In this document: positions 1-11,586 of the stretch, piece by piece
Layout of the letters: every line of letters starts with the position of its first letter
How positions within the stretch are numbered: the first letter of the stretch is position 1
Assembly (NCBI RefSeq): GCF_037975245.1
Contig: NC_092576.1
Coordinates: 25,557,611-25,621,610, forward strand
Direction of reading: 5' to 3'
Source of the DNA: Apostichopus japonicus
Lineage: Eukaryota > Echinodermata > Holothuroidea > Aspidochirotida > Stichopodidae
Length of the DNA stretch: 64,000 bases
The notes under the pieces: model-generated
What the model was told of the DNA's origin: nothing
What the model saw: the letters and a program-made list of their open reading frames with translations, nothing else
Database searches by the model: none
Position numbers and translations under genes: made by a program

Positions 1-176
1 ACAATTTAAGATATCTAAAATTCCCGATTAAATGTTAAAATGGCGCTCCATGCGGTCGCTCAAATCAGATGTACAGAGAAAAGAATGTAAGAACATCCCC
101 CACCCGCCCTTACCGTCTAGCTGTTGCAAAATATAGCGTTTTCTTTCATGCTTTGGAGGATACAGGTGTGTTACAG

Positions 177-283
177 TTGCCGACATTGAATCATTTGATT
201 TGTCATCTGATGAGCTGCACTACACAAATGAAGCCAGTATAGATGATATAATTAATGACCACTTGATTTTGGAAAGGCTTTAA
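177..283 (+). CDS. Possible terminal coding exon, unrecognised
   Basis: A GTGTGTTACAG acceptor is followed by about 34 open codons rich in Asp, Glu, Ser and Ile, ending in TAA at 281-283 (residues end DHLILERL). The frame needs one nucleotide carried over from an upstream exon. The nearby ATG at 40 with a GTAAGA donor at 87 carries over two, so it does not fit. This could be the last exon of a gene or transposon lying mostly upstream of the window. No family was recognised. Confidence 0.25.
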
Positions 284-675
284 TTCTTAAACCTGTCGTA
301 GTAAAACACACATTCATCCATTACCGTTTAAACAGAAAAGAACATCACCTAAAGAAGTAACAGCAGTTGTTTAAGGTGTACCACATATTGCGGGAATTAC
401 ATCAAGCACGGTTATGTAAATGTCGGCAGGAAATCGTTATTTATCTGTGGGATAAAATATGTCTTATGTTTCTTGAGTTTTGTTTACTTGTTGTGTGTAG
501 ATTTAGATGCCATTTTACTACTTCAACAATATAGTTCATTGAGCTGGTTGCCGAGTGGAACATTCAAAGTGTATTCATGTTTGGTTATCTGAATATAGCA
601 AATAAACCAATGGAATCATCTATGGACATTTTAATTGAAATAAAAAGCAATGATTTTTTTGTGTCATATTATCAG
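284..675. other. AT-rich intronic or intergenic sequence
   Basis: No coding, repeat or RNA signal stands out. The last bases form the pyrimidine-containing acceptor (TATTATCAG) of the exon beginning at 676. Confidence 0.5.
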
Positions 676-795
676 GTTGATGATGTAGATACAGTCAAGC
701 GAATATGCACAAGGCAAGTGACTATTAGCAGAAATGACAGTGAGGTACTGCAGAGATGTACCATACAGCTTCTGGAGAACGCATCTCAGCATGAC
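676..795 (+). CDS. Host gene exon, 40-residue module (first visible copy)
   Basis: This is a 120-bp phase-0 exon between a TATCAG acceptor and a GTAAGT donor. It encodes 40 residues beginning VDDVDTVKRIC and ending LLENASQHD. Two other exons of exactly 120 bp, at 31049-31168 and 60919-61038, encode clear homologues (for example DIQTITKLC at the start and LLKKASRHD at the end). Shared length, phase and residue pattern show it is a real exon of a repeated module. The next compatible exon is at 27945, so the intron would be 27 kb and would contain the large DNA transposon. The function is unknown. Earlier exons lie outside the window. Confidence 0.6.
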
Positions 796-3682
796 GTAAG
801 TCAGTAACTGTGGCACGCCGTTCGTTAATTTGAGCAACATGTGTTATTGGTAAAGTAACAGCAACATTATAAAGCATGTGCTTTCATCGTTAAACCACAT
901 CTTAGGCAATTTATGTAAAGAACAGTACCATTATACCGTAAACTTAGAATTAACTATTTGTCGTAGAATAACGGTTGAATGCAGTTTTTAATTGCAGAAC
1001 GTTATCACGGAATAACTGTTTTAACGATAAATATAATGATTTTACATCTATTACAAAGCCTTACTCTTAATGTACAATTACAATAACTGTTTTCTTTACA
1101 ATTGACATACACTGGGACAATGTCCAGTTTTCTTAGTGAAGGTGTTACTGTTACATCAATGTTGTGGATTCTATCACCCAAGGGTAATGTGATTTCATTA
1201 CTAAATTATACATACAATGTGTCACATTAACATGTAAGTCGCTATAATTATTGAAAAATATTAGAAGTCCAACAACATGAATTCGCGGTTTGCATGTACT
1301 AAATATTTAAAAAAATAGCTTTTTTTCCACAAACTGTTGTTATATTACGCATTAACGTTGTTGTTCTACCGTTACTACATTTGTTTTAACAGTTTAATAT
1401 TTGGCTACGCGCTAGATTAACTATGTAGAAAATAACGATAATGCCTAGCACTTATTCTTGCAATGTGTTTAATTGCATTTGATTGCCATTAGGGCATATA
1501 AATGTGTATGTATCGACACTTGGTTTGGCCTCATATTGCAAGGAAACTGTAATAACACTGTCATACTTACGTTCGCTCCTCTGACCATAACCCAGTTACA
1601 TACATATTGAGGTTAGTAATCAAACAGTTTGCGTCAGTACATGTTTTATTATTGGATTCGAACCTCCGAGAAACGACGTAATGTTCTTAATTTTGTTAAA
1701 TTATCAATCGGATGTCACATTTAAAAAAAAAAATCAACTGCACTGTTTCATTTAGTAACTCTATTAAGAGATTAACTTTTTACAAATATTAATCTGCTTC
1801 TAGTAGCCTTGACTATTCGCTATGTTGCCACTTGCTGAAGGTAGCAAAGCGACCTGAAACATTCTATACGCGATCTCAGAACAGTAGCGGCTTTAACAAC
1901 ACCACTTTCGAACTTTAACGGTTTTCGTCTGAAAAAAAAGTATATGCTTGTGTGTCTTATTCGACAGAGGGCAGTATATTTCAATCGTAATTTTGTATCT
2001 GTGTGCTTTGTTGGCTTTACCAATAATGGGCTAACGATGACTCTCTGCTATGAAGTAACTTATCCGCTGATCCGACGCCAAAACTTCTCCGACTCGCCCA
2101 CACGGTTCACCCCATCGTCTGATTAAAGATATGCAACTATAAACCTCACAACATATTAAGAATATGTCCATTATGAAAACGAATTACAACTATGTGTTGT
2201 CCCTGCAAATTATACCTCTTTAACGTTGCACGCAAATGAGTTGTTTTGACAACTATATCGTTACATTGCGTGATTGTTAATTCTACATGACATGATAATC
2301 CTACCACAATGCTCCATATTCCAACTTCTCTTCAGAGAAGAAAAATGCTGCTTAACCAAAACTGATATGTTTATAGAGTGAAAATATCAAAAGTATCTAA
2401 CATTTTCACTTTTTGTTATACAGATTTGCGCCCTCTGTTATATTAATTTGCGCCAGAGCAACATATGATACTCATGTTGCCATTTTACAGACACTTTCTT
2501 GCGCGAGGTACATGACGTCATTGTGAGAGAGATGACTGTACGTATGTACGTCCACTGAATCTTTTAATAGTTTAATGTTTACATCTCACTGGCATATCTC
2601 ACTGTTAGAAACGTTCTTTTTATTACCAGAAATATAATAATGAGATCATAATAACTCACACATGGACAAAACCGCCAGACTGAAAGAAGGAATCACGATG
2701 TCTCAGAGGTTGTGGAATGGACTATGCACTGCAGGGGCAGGGAGATTTGTGGCATTCACAATTTGAAGGAGAACGCAAAATATTTGCTTTAAAAGCTAAG
2801 CATTATATTTGCATGATTGTAAATTGCGCACAAGTTTAGGATACATTGCTCCCACACTGCACCCTAGTCCAACCTGTCTCCGTCGGTGCGTTCAAAGTAC
2901 ACATGTATATATGTAGACAGCCATTATTAATACGTTATAAGTGTATACGTGTGTGCTGTTTTCGAGGGTGTAACATCTCTTAAAAAAATCAAACTTAATG
3001 CTGACTATTTAAATAGAATGCTTCGATAATCGATACATACTATATACCAGAGAGTATAGTTATCCACAAAGCATGTTAGTGTATTTCTTTACTCTAAATA
3101 CGCCCGCAACCGTTCATTGAAATCTTAATTGCGAGATCGAAAGATATTATGATGTACCATGCCATGACCATGTGTGAAGGTCCAACGTTGGTACACTTTA
3201 AAGTAATTTTCATTACAAAATCGAAGGTAGCGGGATTCATTGCATTACTTTGTAGATTTATAACTTCAAAAAAGATTCCAATATTATATTTTGCACCCTC
3301 TGAAACAATGTTGAAGAAGTTTCAATGGTTTCGATTGTTCCACACATACATGTAGTTTATTTATGTACTGTACATTATAAGTTTAACAATATCTATGAAA
3401 AGGAGAGTGATTTTGATAGCCCTTGATATTTTATCTGCCCTCCGGATGGGGATATTAACACCCATACAACCTCCCCCCCCCCACCCCTCCGGAATAAACT
3501 TGGTACAGGCCCCTGCCCCAGTAGTTAACAAGGAATCTTACGATATAAATAGCAGCCATTACAGTCTGCTTTCTTTTTACCCTACGTTCAGATATAACCG
3601 GCAAATCTACGTTAAGATATAATGACGTACATATAGACAACAGCTATCACTTACATAGAGTAAATGTCGGTACCAATGACAG
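796..3682. other. Intron sequence, nothing recognised
   Basis: AT-rich non-coding DNA. Short open frames have no supporting splice pattern or homology. A C-run at 3473-3488 and small poly(A) and poly(T) runs are the only simple-sequence features. It is probably part of the host gene intron that starts at 796. Confidence 0.5.
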
Positions 3683-3982
3683 GGGCGGATCCAGGGGGGC
3701 CGACCCGGCCCCGGCCCCCCCCCCTTTTTGGAAATCAGTTGCGTTTTTTTTATGTGGGAGTACTTCAAATTCCTAATAGGCATAACTTGGTGAAAGAAAA
3801 GCCTAATATATATCCAGCTGCTCTACCCTGAAACGCGATCGTTTTTATTCCAAATTTGAAACTAAGGCAATAATCAGGCCTACGCGACATCACGTATTAA
3901 TTAGATACGGCTCAGTACTATAGTGTTGACTAATACTGTCAGGGAAAATCAATGCACAGTTAGCAAGTATATCATAATTATC

Positions 3983-4068
3983 TGAATGAAAGGGGGTGTA
4001 GGCGGTTTTACAATATCTAACGCAACGTAGTCGCCAAGAACCTGAAGTATTTTTAAGGGAGGGCCCGA
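3983..4068 (+). repeat. Left arm of an approximately 85-bp inverted repeat
   Basis: This segment, containing AACGCAACGTAGTCGCCAAG, is the near-perfect reverse complement of 6355-6436. The partner abuts the upstream edge of the Penelope-like remnant. The pair may be inverted partial copies of one retroelement. Confidence 0.6.
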
Positions 4069-4481
4069 GGAACATTAACTTATAGCATGCTCCTCGTGGT
4101 GAAACATAATTGCACCTATTAGGTGAATTGAGTGTACTTTTATGTTAATAGTAGGAGAGACTAGTGTAGGTTCTTATGACCAACTAGACCGGTTGCTGCT
4201 CTCAAACTTTATAGGAGGAGCTTCATCAGTAGTAGCCTTTGAATATTTTATATTTGGCCTGGGCGTCTCGTACTCAAAATGCATCTATTTTCTGTGCACG
4301 AGTTTTTATGGACTCATAGTGCAGCTATAAGAGCATCTAAAAGAGCTTTGTGTGAACCTTGAGAGTCAGCTGATTCTTCGTTAGTATGAAACCTTGAGTT
4401 AACAAGTAAATCTTTGAGATTTTGGGCCCTTTTGTATGCTAGAATCGGTTCTTTTGGAAACAGTTTGGATCATTCTGCGTG

Positions 4482-5371
4482 CAGGGGCGTAGCGAGCGGG
4501 GGGGGTGGGGTGTGGGGGGTGTCACACCCCCCAATAATTTGGTCGCTGTCGGCAAATTTTGGGTCTGTCGGCAAAAGGAGAAAAGGTGAAGAGAGCGGAA
4601 GGGGAAGAAAGAAGGAAAGCTGAATAGAGAAAAGAAGAACGGGAGATTCTTTATCGGTTATTTCGATTTTCCAGGTCTTCATCTGATAAACTCATTCACC
4701 AATCCAATCACCCGACGCCTGCAAGTTAAAAACCTCTCGGCAAATAACTGATAATGTCACGGCCGTCAGTATAGCTACTGTAGCCAGGCTCACTTAGACG
4801 AGTGCCAGAATCGCCGGCAACTCAGTGAAAGAAATGGAATTAAAGGCGTCCGTATAGGCCGCAGCCCATGAGTCGTGCTATCGTGTGACAACGTGTTGTT
4901 ATTATCCTCTGTTCAGAATGACGTCATCGCAGATGTCATTCGTTCTCCGTGGAAAACTTAAGGACACGGCTCACGAATTGTACACAATTTTTAACGTTTC
5001 TCGCTTGTATATCAATGAATGTTGATATTTCTCACTACCGGAAAGTTTTCTGAACATTTTCATCACGAAGTTTTACTATTTCAACGATCGGTGAAAGAGA
5101 AAACACAGTTCGATAAGTGGTCCCAATTAATTCTTCTTCTGCCGACTGCTATAAAAATAATATCGAAATGGAAATTCTACGGTACCAAATTTGACTTAAA
5201 ATATGCACCAGATTGCATCTAAGGACGTTTCAAAACTACAAATTTTTCAAAGGGGAGGGGGAGACCCCCTCCCCTTAGACCCCTCCCCCATTTCAGTCAC
5301 CACTTCCAGACCCGTCGGCAAATCAAATCCTCCACACCCCCCCCAACAAAGAAAACTTCGCTACGCCCCTG
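4482..5371. mobile_element. Non-autonomous hAT-like element, 890 bp
   Basis: Terminal inverted repeats CAGGGGCGTAGCGA and TCGCTACGCCCCTG bound the element. The flanks TCTGCGTG (4474-4481) and TCCGCGTG (5372-5379) form an 8-bp target duplication with one mismatch, as expected for hAT. Inside the right end is a GC-rich stretch (GGGGAGGGGGAGACCCCCTC) able to fold back. There is no transposase ORF, so it would depend on an element elsewhere. Confidence 0.75.
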
Positions 5372-5506
5372 TCCGCGTGTTGCGAGATTAAGTGCCAATG
5401 TAAGCTGGAACACCATTGGTGGTTCCTTTTGTTTAGGTTTGGTAGTGAGGTATTGCCCACGGTTTTCAAATTTTATGCCTTTCGTGGCTGAGGCAATTTC
5501 CTCTTT

Positions 5507-6356
5507 CTAATAGTTACGGAGTAACAGTTTCTCTGTGAACGCATTCTTTTTCTGTAAGAAATCAGCCTTATTGTTACATAGAAGTGCGTATCGTAATATT
5601 TCCCCTTTAATGAAGCCTTTAAAAGTGGCAAGTGGGTGTGCAGAGTTTCTGTCGAGGTATTGGAAGGTTTCCGTGGGTTTGGTGTAGACTTTGGTGTCTA
5701 ATAACCCATTGGTTTCAAACCTTGGACCTTTGAAGATATTCAAATTTATCTAGGTATGTTACCTCGGTGTGTAATATTTCCGAGTACCGTAAACTTTAAG
5801 AAGCGGTGAATTTCATTCAACCTGTTTACTAGTTGTTCAAGTTCCTGCAGATTAACCGTCGTAAAGCAATAGAATTTCATCTCTATAGCGGAGCCATTTT
5901 AAGATTTCATTATTTGTCGGTAAAATCTGGTTTTCCAGTCTATGCATGACGATATCACAGATTTCCGGAGAGGCTTGGCTACCCATGGCGCAACCGATCT
6001 TTTGTAGATAGAATTGGTTATTGAACTCGAAACAGTTTCTTGTTAAAAATAAGTTCAATTAGTTTGCGCATGGATATGGAAGATATTTTATTTATTCCAT
6101 ATTCGCTTTTTTCCGCCTTTTCATAGACTTCTTGACATATATCTAATGCCTCCTCTTGGGGAGTATTGGTATACATGGCGACGACATGGACTGTAAGCAA
6201 GTACTACTGCAATTGGTAACGGGGTGGCTTCCACAATTTTCAGAATGTGATTTGTGTCTTTCACAAAGGTGCTTTGTTTTCATACAGTAGGAAGCAAGAA
6301 ATAGTCCACAAATTCCGATATTTTTTCGGTCGGTGATCCGTTTCCGCTTATTATCG
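5507..6356 (-). pseudogene. Penelope-like retroelement reverse transcriptase, decayed fragment
   Basis: On the minus strand, broken frames in order from 6356 downwards encode pieces typical of Penelope-like RT. First comes an upstream segment (SPTEKISEFVDYFLLP, KDTNHILKIV). Then come VAMYTNTPQEEA, then YLQKIGCAMGSQASP (the G-x-MGS motif), then WLRYRDEILLL (the catalytic YxDD position, with the motif degraded). The last is TKPTETFQYLDRNSAHP, the thumb segment characteristic of the family. Stops and frameshifts separate the pieces, and no GIY-YIG endonuclease is visible. It is an inactive relic. DIRS and LINE RTs do not share the TKPT...YL...HP thumb signature. Confidence 0.7.
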
Positions 6357-6436
6357 GGCCCTCCCTAAAAAATACTTCAGGTTCTTGGCGACTACGTTGC
6401 GTTAGATAGTGTAAAACTGCCTACAGCCCCCTTTCA
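6355..6436 (-). repeat. Right arm of an approximately 85-bp inverted repeat
   Basis: Reverse complement of 3983-4068, with a few mismatches. It sits exactly at the point where Penelope-like coding similarity begins. Confidence 0.6.
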
Positions 6437-7619
6437 TTAATAAATATATCATAATTATCTCATTGAATATATCTTGTTTTATGTTTTTTCTTGGGGTGAA
6501 TCTGGTGTCATAATTTTCGCGCAAAAGCAAAAACTAATCGACGCAATAATAGTGTATCAATTGTACATGCACTGTTGAGCGTTGTTAAATATGTGTCTAT
6601 CGAGAAAAAATATGTGCACAAAAAATCGTGTCTGCAACGTTTCTGGTTTTTCTAGTTTTTGGCGAAATGTTTCACCATTTTGCACCTAAGCACTCACAAT
6701 TAACCAAAAATTTCCAAGGGAGAGGGGGACAACCCCTCCCCCTAGACCCCTCCCCCAAGACGCAGATCACCAAAGTGCTACCATCGGGATGTCGGCCCCC
6801 CCCCTTTCTCAAAATCCTGGATCCGCCCCTGAATGAACTCGGCGCGCTATCAACTGTGGAACGAGACCCACGCACGCTCCCCTTATTGGAAATCCCCATG
6901 TCCGTAAAATAATGTCTATTGATTTTGTACTGCTTGAACCTAGCATGCTCTTTATGACGTAATCCTTCCCAACTATGTGCTGATGACGATATACATACAT
7001 ATAGTTATCAATAGTATATCTATTCCCGTCATGGAATCAAATTACGCAGTCTATCTGGATAGCACAGTGAATTTAAATAAGGCTAAGTCTAGAATCTTTA
7101 TTGGGCAAAACTCTTTTGAGGGCTCTTAACCAATAACTACTTCGATTTGTTAGTTATATACCTTCACACACTAAATATATTTTATCTCTACTTCAGAGTT
7201 AGTCTTCGCGCGGTTCCTCTTTGTTCGCCTGAATAGGCCTATATGCTAAATGGTTTCCCTCCTTGGTTTGTACATCGTGACCTGACTGTGGCTAAGGATT
7301 CATATTTCAGTATAGCATTTAGGAAGGAACAGTTCGTAGAAATTGTTGCCCTGAATTAACTAATTGGCAGATTCCGTCGATTGTTTCTACATGTTAACTT
7401 AATTTTCACAATCGATCGCTTCTCGAATCGCGTATTATTAGTAACGGGAAAGAAGGACTGCTAAACCTTTGCAAACATGTTTGACATGTGTGAAAACATC
7501 AAACATTCCACTTGTGTTATTTTAGAACTGCGCCCTCTATTCAGTAATGCGCTCCAGATTCATAATGGTTCCGATGTACGCATGTGGCAGAACCTTTCCT
7601 TGTTTTCAGGGTACATACG

Positions 7620-7898
7620 TATGGCAAGCCCTTTTACCATTTTCCTCGCAATTCCACTTAAGTGAAAAACGTTTCACTTAAATGGAATTAACTTCCACTT
7701 CAGTGATGTACATTTCACTTAAGTAGAATTCAATTTCAATTACGTGGAATGCATTTCACTTAAGTGGAAAACATTGCACTTAAGTGGAAAACATTTCACT
7801 TAAGCGGAAAACATTTACTTAAGTTGAATTCAATTCCACTTAAGTGAAATGTATTCCACTTAAGTGGAATTGTGAAGTAATATTAAAACGGCTTGCCA
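7620..7898. mobile_element. 279-bp MITE built of tandem palindromes
   Basis: The ends TATGGCAAGCC and GGCTTGCCA are inverted repeats. The flanks TACATACG (7612-7619) and TACATACG (7899-7906) are a perfect 8-bp target duplication, which suggests a hAT-type mobiliser. The interior is an array of about ten variants of the palindrome TTCCACTTAAGTGGAA, spaced roughly 25 bp apart, so either strand can form repeated hairpins. No coding capacity. Confidence 0.75.
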
Positions 7899-8164
7899 TA
7901 CATACGCTATCAGTGGAAGAATGACCTAATCTTTACGTATGCACAGACGCTGTTCAGCAATCTCACCGAATTCTAAAAGTTTCAACATTTTAGTAGGCCT
8001 ACTTACATCGCAATAACATTGTGATATTAGTAACTGTCCTTATTTACCCAGAAATACAAATAAAATCAACATAGTCTCCGTATGGACCCGACCGAAGTAA
8101 GGAATTATCCTGATCATCGGCGTACGGGACCATTTCGGTTTGGGGGGCAGAAACTTTTGTGCCC

Positions 8165-8300
8165 GAAATTTCCTGGGACACTATCTAAGCGGAGCGCCAC
8201 CATCGGTTGGCGCGTAGCGTACAAGGATTTTTTTTGGCAAAATATCCCTCTCAGATTGTCGGAAATGGCACTTTTGAGGTTTTGCAAGTTGCATCTAGTT
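8165..8300 (+). repeat. Internal module of a hAT-like MITE family, incomplete copy
   Basis: It shares the core CTATCTAAGCGGAGCGCCAC, a GGTTGGCGCG segment and a GGAAATGGCACTTT segment with 8583-8979, 9756-10061 and 55861-56060. Clear ends or target duplications could not be located. Confidence 0.6.
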
Positions 8301-8582
8301 GCATCTTTATTTTATAATCTCACATTTAGAAATTAACACTTCCCAAAAATTTGGTAAATTAGAAGAAGAAAAAATGATAACATCACTTTGACGGGGAAAA
8401 CTAGGACAGTTTATTTTTTAACTCCTATTTAGTAACGGTATTTATTATTTTAACACAGTACTCAGCTACCCCCAGAAAAACATTCATTGTTCAACGACAC
8501 GTAGGAAAATGTCGCTGTGTCGGGTGAGACTGCAATTTGTCTCACAAAAACGTATAAAAAATAACAAAGAATATGATAAACC

Positions 8583-8979
8583 CAGTGACGGAGCTAGGGG
8601 TACTGGTCAGAGGGGGCGAGATTTGTCTGTAGGGGCGCTTTTGACACTATCTAAGCGGAGCGCCACCAAAGGTTGGCGCGGAGCGTACATAATTTTTTTG
8701 AGTAAAGATACTCCCTAGATCGCCGGAAATGACCCTTTCCCGGCCTTGCTAGTTTGCAGATGAACGAATAATAAATAGTCTTTAGAGATATTTTGTCAGA
8801 AAATTACCGCAAGAAAATGTGACAAATGTCAATACTTAGATGAGGAGCGCAATAAAAAAGTCAATAATCGCGAATAAGTAAAAAGTCGTAAAAAGCTGAA
8901 AAGGGCACCAGCAGTACATTTGAGTCCGTCGGGGGGGGGGGGCATTTGCCCCTCTGACTATATGGACGCTCCGCCGCTG
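8583..8979. mobile_element. hAT-like MITE, 397 bp
   Basis: The ends CAGTGACGGAGC and GCTCCGCCGCTG are imperfect inverted repeats. A perfect 8-bp target duplication GATAAACC flanks it (8575-8582 and 8980-8987). It carries the AAGCGGAGCGCCACC...GGTTGGCGCGGAGCGTAC core shared with three other copies in the window. A G-run precedes the right end. No ORF with recognisable homology. Confidence 0.8.
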
Positions 8980-9755
8980 GATAAACCTGTACTTTTAGGC
9001 TTGTAGGCACTCCCCCACCCACCATCCATGAAAAAGAAAATGTTTCTTATATAGGGGCCTACACTCATGTCTGGGATGTCCAGGTATACAGTTGACTAGT
9101 TAGAAAAAAATGTTTACTGCGGTTTTTCCACTTCAGAGACTGCTAATTTTCATGCATGCTTGTCACCACGATTGTGAGCGGCGTTCCCTGTTAATAATTT
9201 TGGGCGATAGTGCAAAAAGCGTGGTATCCCATGATGTTAAATAAAGAAAATCATTAGGCCTATATTAATATTAATGTCACAAAGAAAATAACACGCTCTC
9301 CACGGAATTTTCGGGCCAAAATATGAAAAAGATTGGGGCAAGCTACTACATATTTATTTTTTTCTCCTCTTTAGTCTGCCCGAATTTTTCAGGACGTTTT
9401 CCCGAATTTCTTGTCCTCTGGAAATTGGGGGGGGGCAGTCTGCCCATGATCCTGATATCCCGTGGTAGGGAGGGGGAAGGGGTAGGCTATGCAATTCTTC
9501 AGCCCAAATAATTCAAAGTTTATGAAGCCGGTGTTCATATCCTTGTAGCACATTAGCTAGTTCATGTACTGTGGCCTTTCCTAACAACCGGCACCGCCAA
9601 ATTGTAATATGTAAACTTATTATATAGGCCTAATATATGCCCCTTTAAATAAAATTTATTAAAGTTATGAACGTTTTGAAAGACACCAACTGTTACTACA
9701 ACAAGCTTCGACTCGGCTATAACAAATGGGCGCTCTGCACTTCCTCTACCAAAAG

Positions 9756-10061
9756 CAGGCGCGTAGCCAGTAATTTGCCAAGGGACTGGGGCAAAACTGT
9801 AGATTCGGCATTGCAAACTATCAGAGACGGCTCTGCAACTATTAAAGCGTAGCACCACCATGTTTGGCGCGAAGCTTACAAGAAAATTTTGCCTGTAAAT
9901 GCCTCCCAGATCGCTAGAAATGGCACTTTCCAGACCTTGTAAGTTGCCTCTTAGCATTTTCTCTTTTGAAAATACTAGCGATATCATAAAAACATTAAAA
10001 AATATATATATGCTCAAGGGGGGCGTCCCCCTTCGCCCCCCCCCCCTTGGCTACGCGCCTG
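9756..10061. mobile_element. hAT-like MITE, 306 bp
   Basis: Terminal repeats CAGGCGCGTAGCCA and TGGCTACGCGCCTG are perfect inverses over 14 bp. The flanks ACCAAAAG (9748-9755) and ACCAAAAC (10062-10069) match at seven of eight bases. The interior has the same AAGCGTAGCACCACCA...TTGGCGCGAAGC core as 8583-8979, so this copy defines the family ends well. Open frames across it are incidental. Confidence 0.8.
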
Positions 10062-10069
10062 ACCAAAAC

Positions 10070-11305
10070 AAGATTTTTCCTCCCTGTCAAGTTATACTTA
10101 TTTTATCTTATCGTGTTTTTCCCTAAAGGCGGCGACTGACTGCCCGCAAAGCAATACATCCCCTATCTCCCAGCCCCGGACAGATACACCCAGTATAGTC
10201 ATGGAGAACTAACCCCTCCCCGAGCATACACGTATACGAACTACATGCATAATCATGTATCCCGTACTCTTCACTGTATACACCCCCCCCCCCCCACCAC
10301 CACCACAAATTGCCTTATTTACGCCATGTTTTCTACGTAAGAATGTCAAGGTTACTACAGACAAAGATAATACACCTTCCGAAGGCGGAATGTCATTGCT
10401 ATACTGTAGTAGACCGCGCAATTGCCGCTACGTGTGTGTGTAACTGTTCTTACTGCTAATATTTGTCTGTGATCACATTATATGATTTTCTATTGGTTTC
10501 TATACGATACGATTCCACTGCACTAGCGATGCTCTCAAACCGGTCGCATCCATTATTGGTTGTTACTGAAGAGCCTATGCAGGTAAGTGCATGTAAAGCT
10601 TGAACTTGTGTAATCTGTTGTCAGAATTATGGATAGGAACTTGTGTCACCGCGTTGTATGGTAATTGTCGATTTTATTATTTTTGTATCTAATTTTGTAG
10701 ACCCTACGGCAACCGCTTTAACTTATAGTTAGCTGTCATGTAAGTTAAAATAAGGGCCTACACAGAACGCTGTGCATATGCACACATGTTGTAAATGTAA
10801 TTACAGGAGCAGCTGTCTACACATAGAAATGTACTGAACCATAACTGAGACTAAATATAACGAAAATCTTGTAGTGATACAATACCATTTCTATAAATAT
10901 ATTTTCGGTTAACTTAAAATGTAGTGTAGCCTGTGCAGATGTTGACAAGGTTGATTTATTCCTTAATGATTCATTCGGCACGGAACACCCTTGTGGTATG
11001 AAATAATTCCTTTACGACTATGAGGTGCTTTATGTTTACGGTCAACGTTATGTAAAGTTGCTTTTTAAATGCGAAACGTCTTGTATAGGGTCTAGGCCTA
11101 ATTGTATCGCCGGTTTAGTGTAACGTTTATGTTAGAAGAAGGAACCAAGAGTGGGCCTAGCATCAGTGGGCCTAGGTGCGCGTTATACAATAATTATATT
11201 TGGCATATCCATTAGTATAGTTAGATATCAAGGTAAGCCACCGATTGCACACATGATAAGAGGCAGCTTCTATTTCTAATGTAGACTAGTGCGAAAGTCT
11301 CATTA
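10070..11305. other. Intron sequence with C-tract, no gene
   Basis: Contains a CACCC(n)/CCACCACCACC simple-sequence run near 10272-10300 and otherwise unremarkable AT-rich DNA, up to the left tip of the large transposon at 11306. Confidence 0.45.
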
Positions 11306-11533
11306 CACAGTAAAAACAATGTGTAAAAGTTCACGGGGTATAAAAGTGAGGGGTAAAGAGTTTACACAACGCTGAGTAAAACATGTATATCAGGCGACCC
11401 AAAGACTGGTGTAATGATTTACAAATGCGTATTGTGTAAAAAAAGGACCAGTTTGCCCCACTCTACCGGTAAAACAAAATACCGGTGTAATTTGTTACAC
11501 TGCACTTGGTAAAATACATTCATGTTACAACTG
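11306..11533 (+). repeat. Left terminal repeat and subterminal TTTACAC/GTGTAAA array
   Basis: About ten motifs of the form GTGTAAA, GGTAAA, TTTACAC or GTTACAC occur in both orientations, together with a repeated ACCGGT segment. In plant CACTA elements such arrays bind the accessory DNA-binding protein. Here the candidate binders would be the element's own two proteins; this is inference. Confidence 0.7.
11339..11346 (+). promoter_or_regulatory. TATA box of the transposon promoter
   Basis: TATAAAAG lies 33 bp inside the left tip and about 240 bp upstream of the ATG at 11587, embedded in the subterminal motif array. Transcription from within the terminal region, and feedback by proteins bound to the array, would parallel En/Spm. 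The position is seen in the sequence; activity is inferred. Confidence 0.5.
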
Positions 11534-11586
11534 TGATGTGTAAACACGCTTTCATACCGCGCCGCTGCTTGCAGAACGACAACACC

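Larger units (their letters stand above)
3683..6830. mobile_element. Candidate composite hAT-like element with CAGGGGCGGATCCAGG ends
   Basis: The 5' end CAGGGGCGGATCCAGG at 3683 is matched by its reverse complement CCTGGATCCGCCCCTG ending at 6830. Ends of the form CAGGGGCG are typical of non-autonomous hAT elements. The right subterminal GC-rich hairpin (GGGAGAGGGGGACAACCCC) resembles that of the 4482-5371 element, so the two are probably related. No convincing 8-bp target duplication is seen, so these ends may belong to two separate insertions. The interval encloses another element and an RT relic. Confidence 0.4.

Noticed and set aside
40-86. First exon joined to the exon at 177
   Set aside because: Phases disagree: two bases are left over where one is needed, which would give an immediate stop.
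9562-10017. 151-codon minus-strand open frame
   Set aside because: It spans the boundary of a hAT-like MITE whose ends and target duplication are clear, so it is a chance frame across an insertion.
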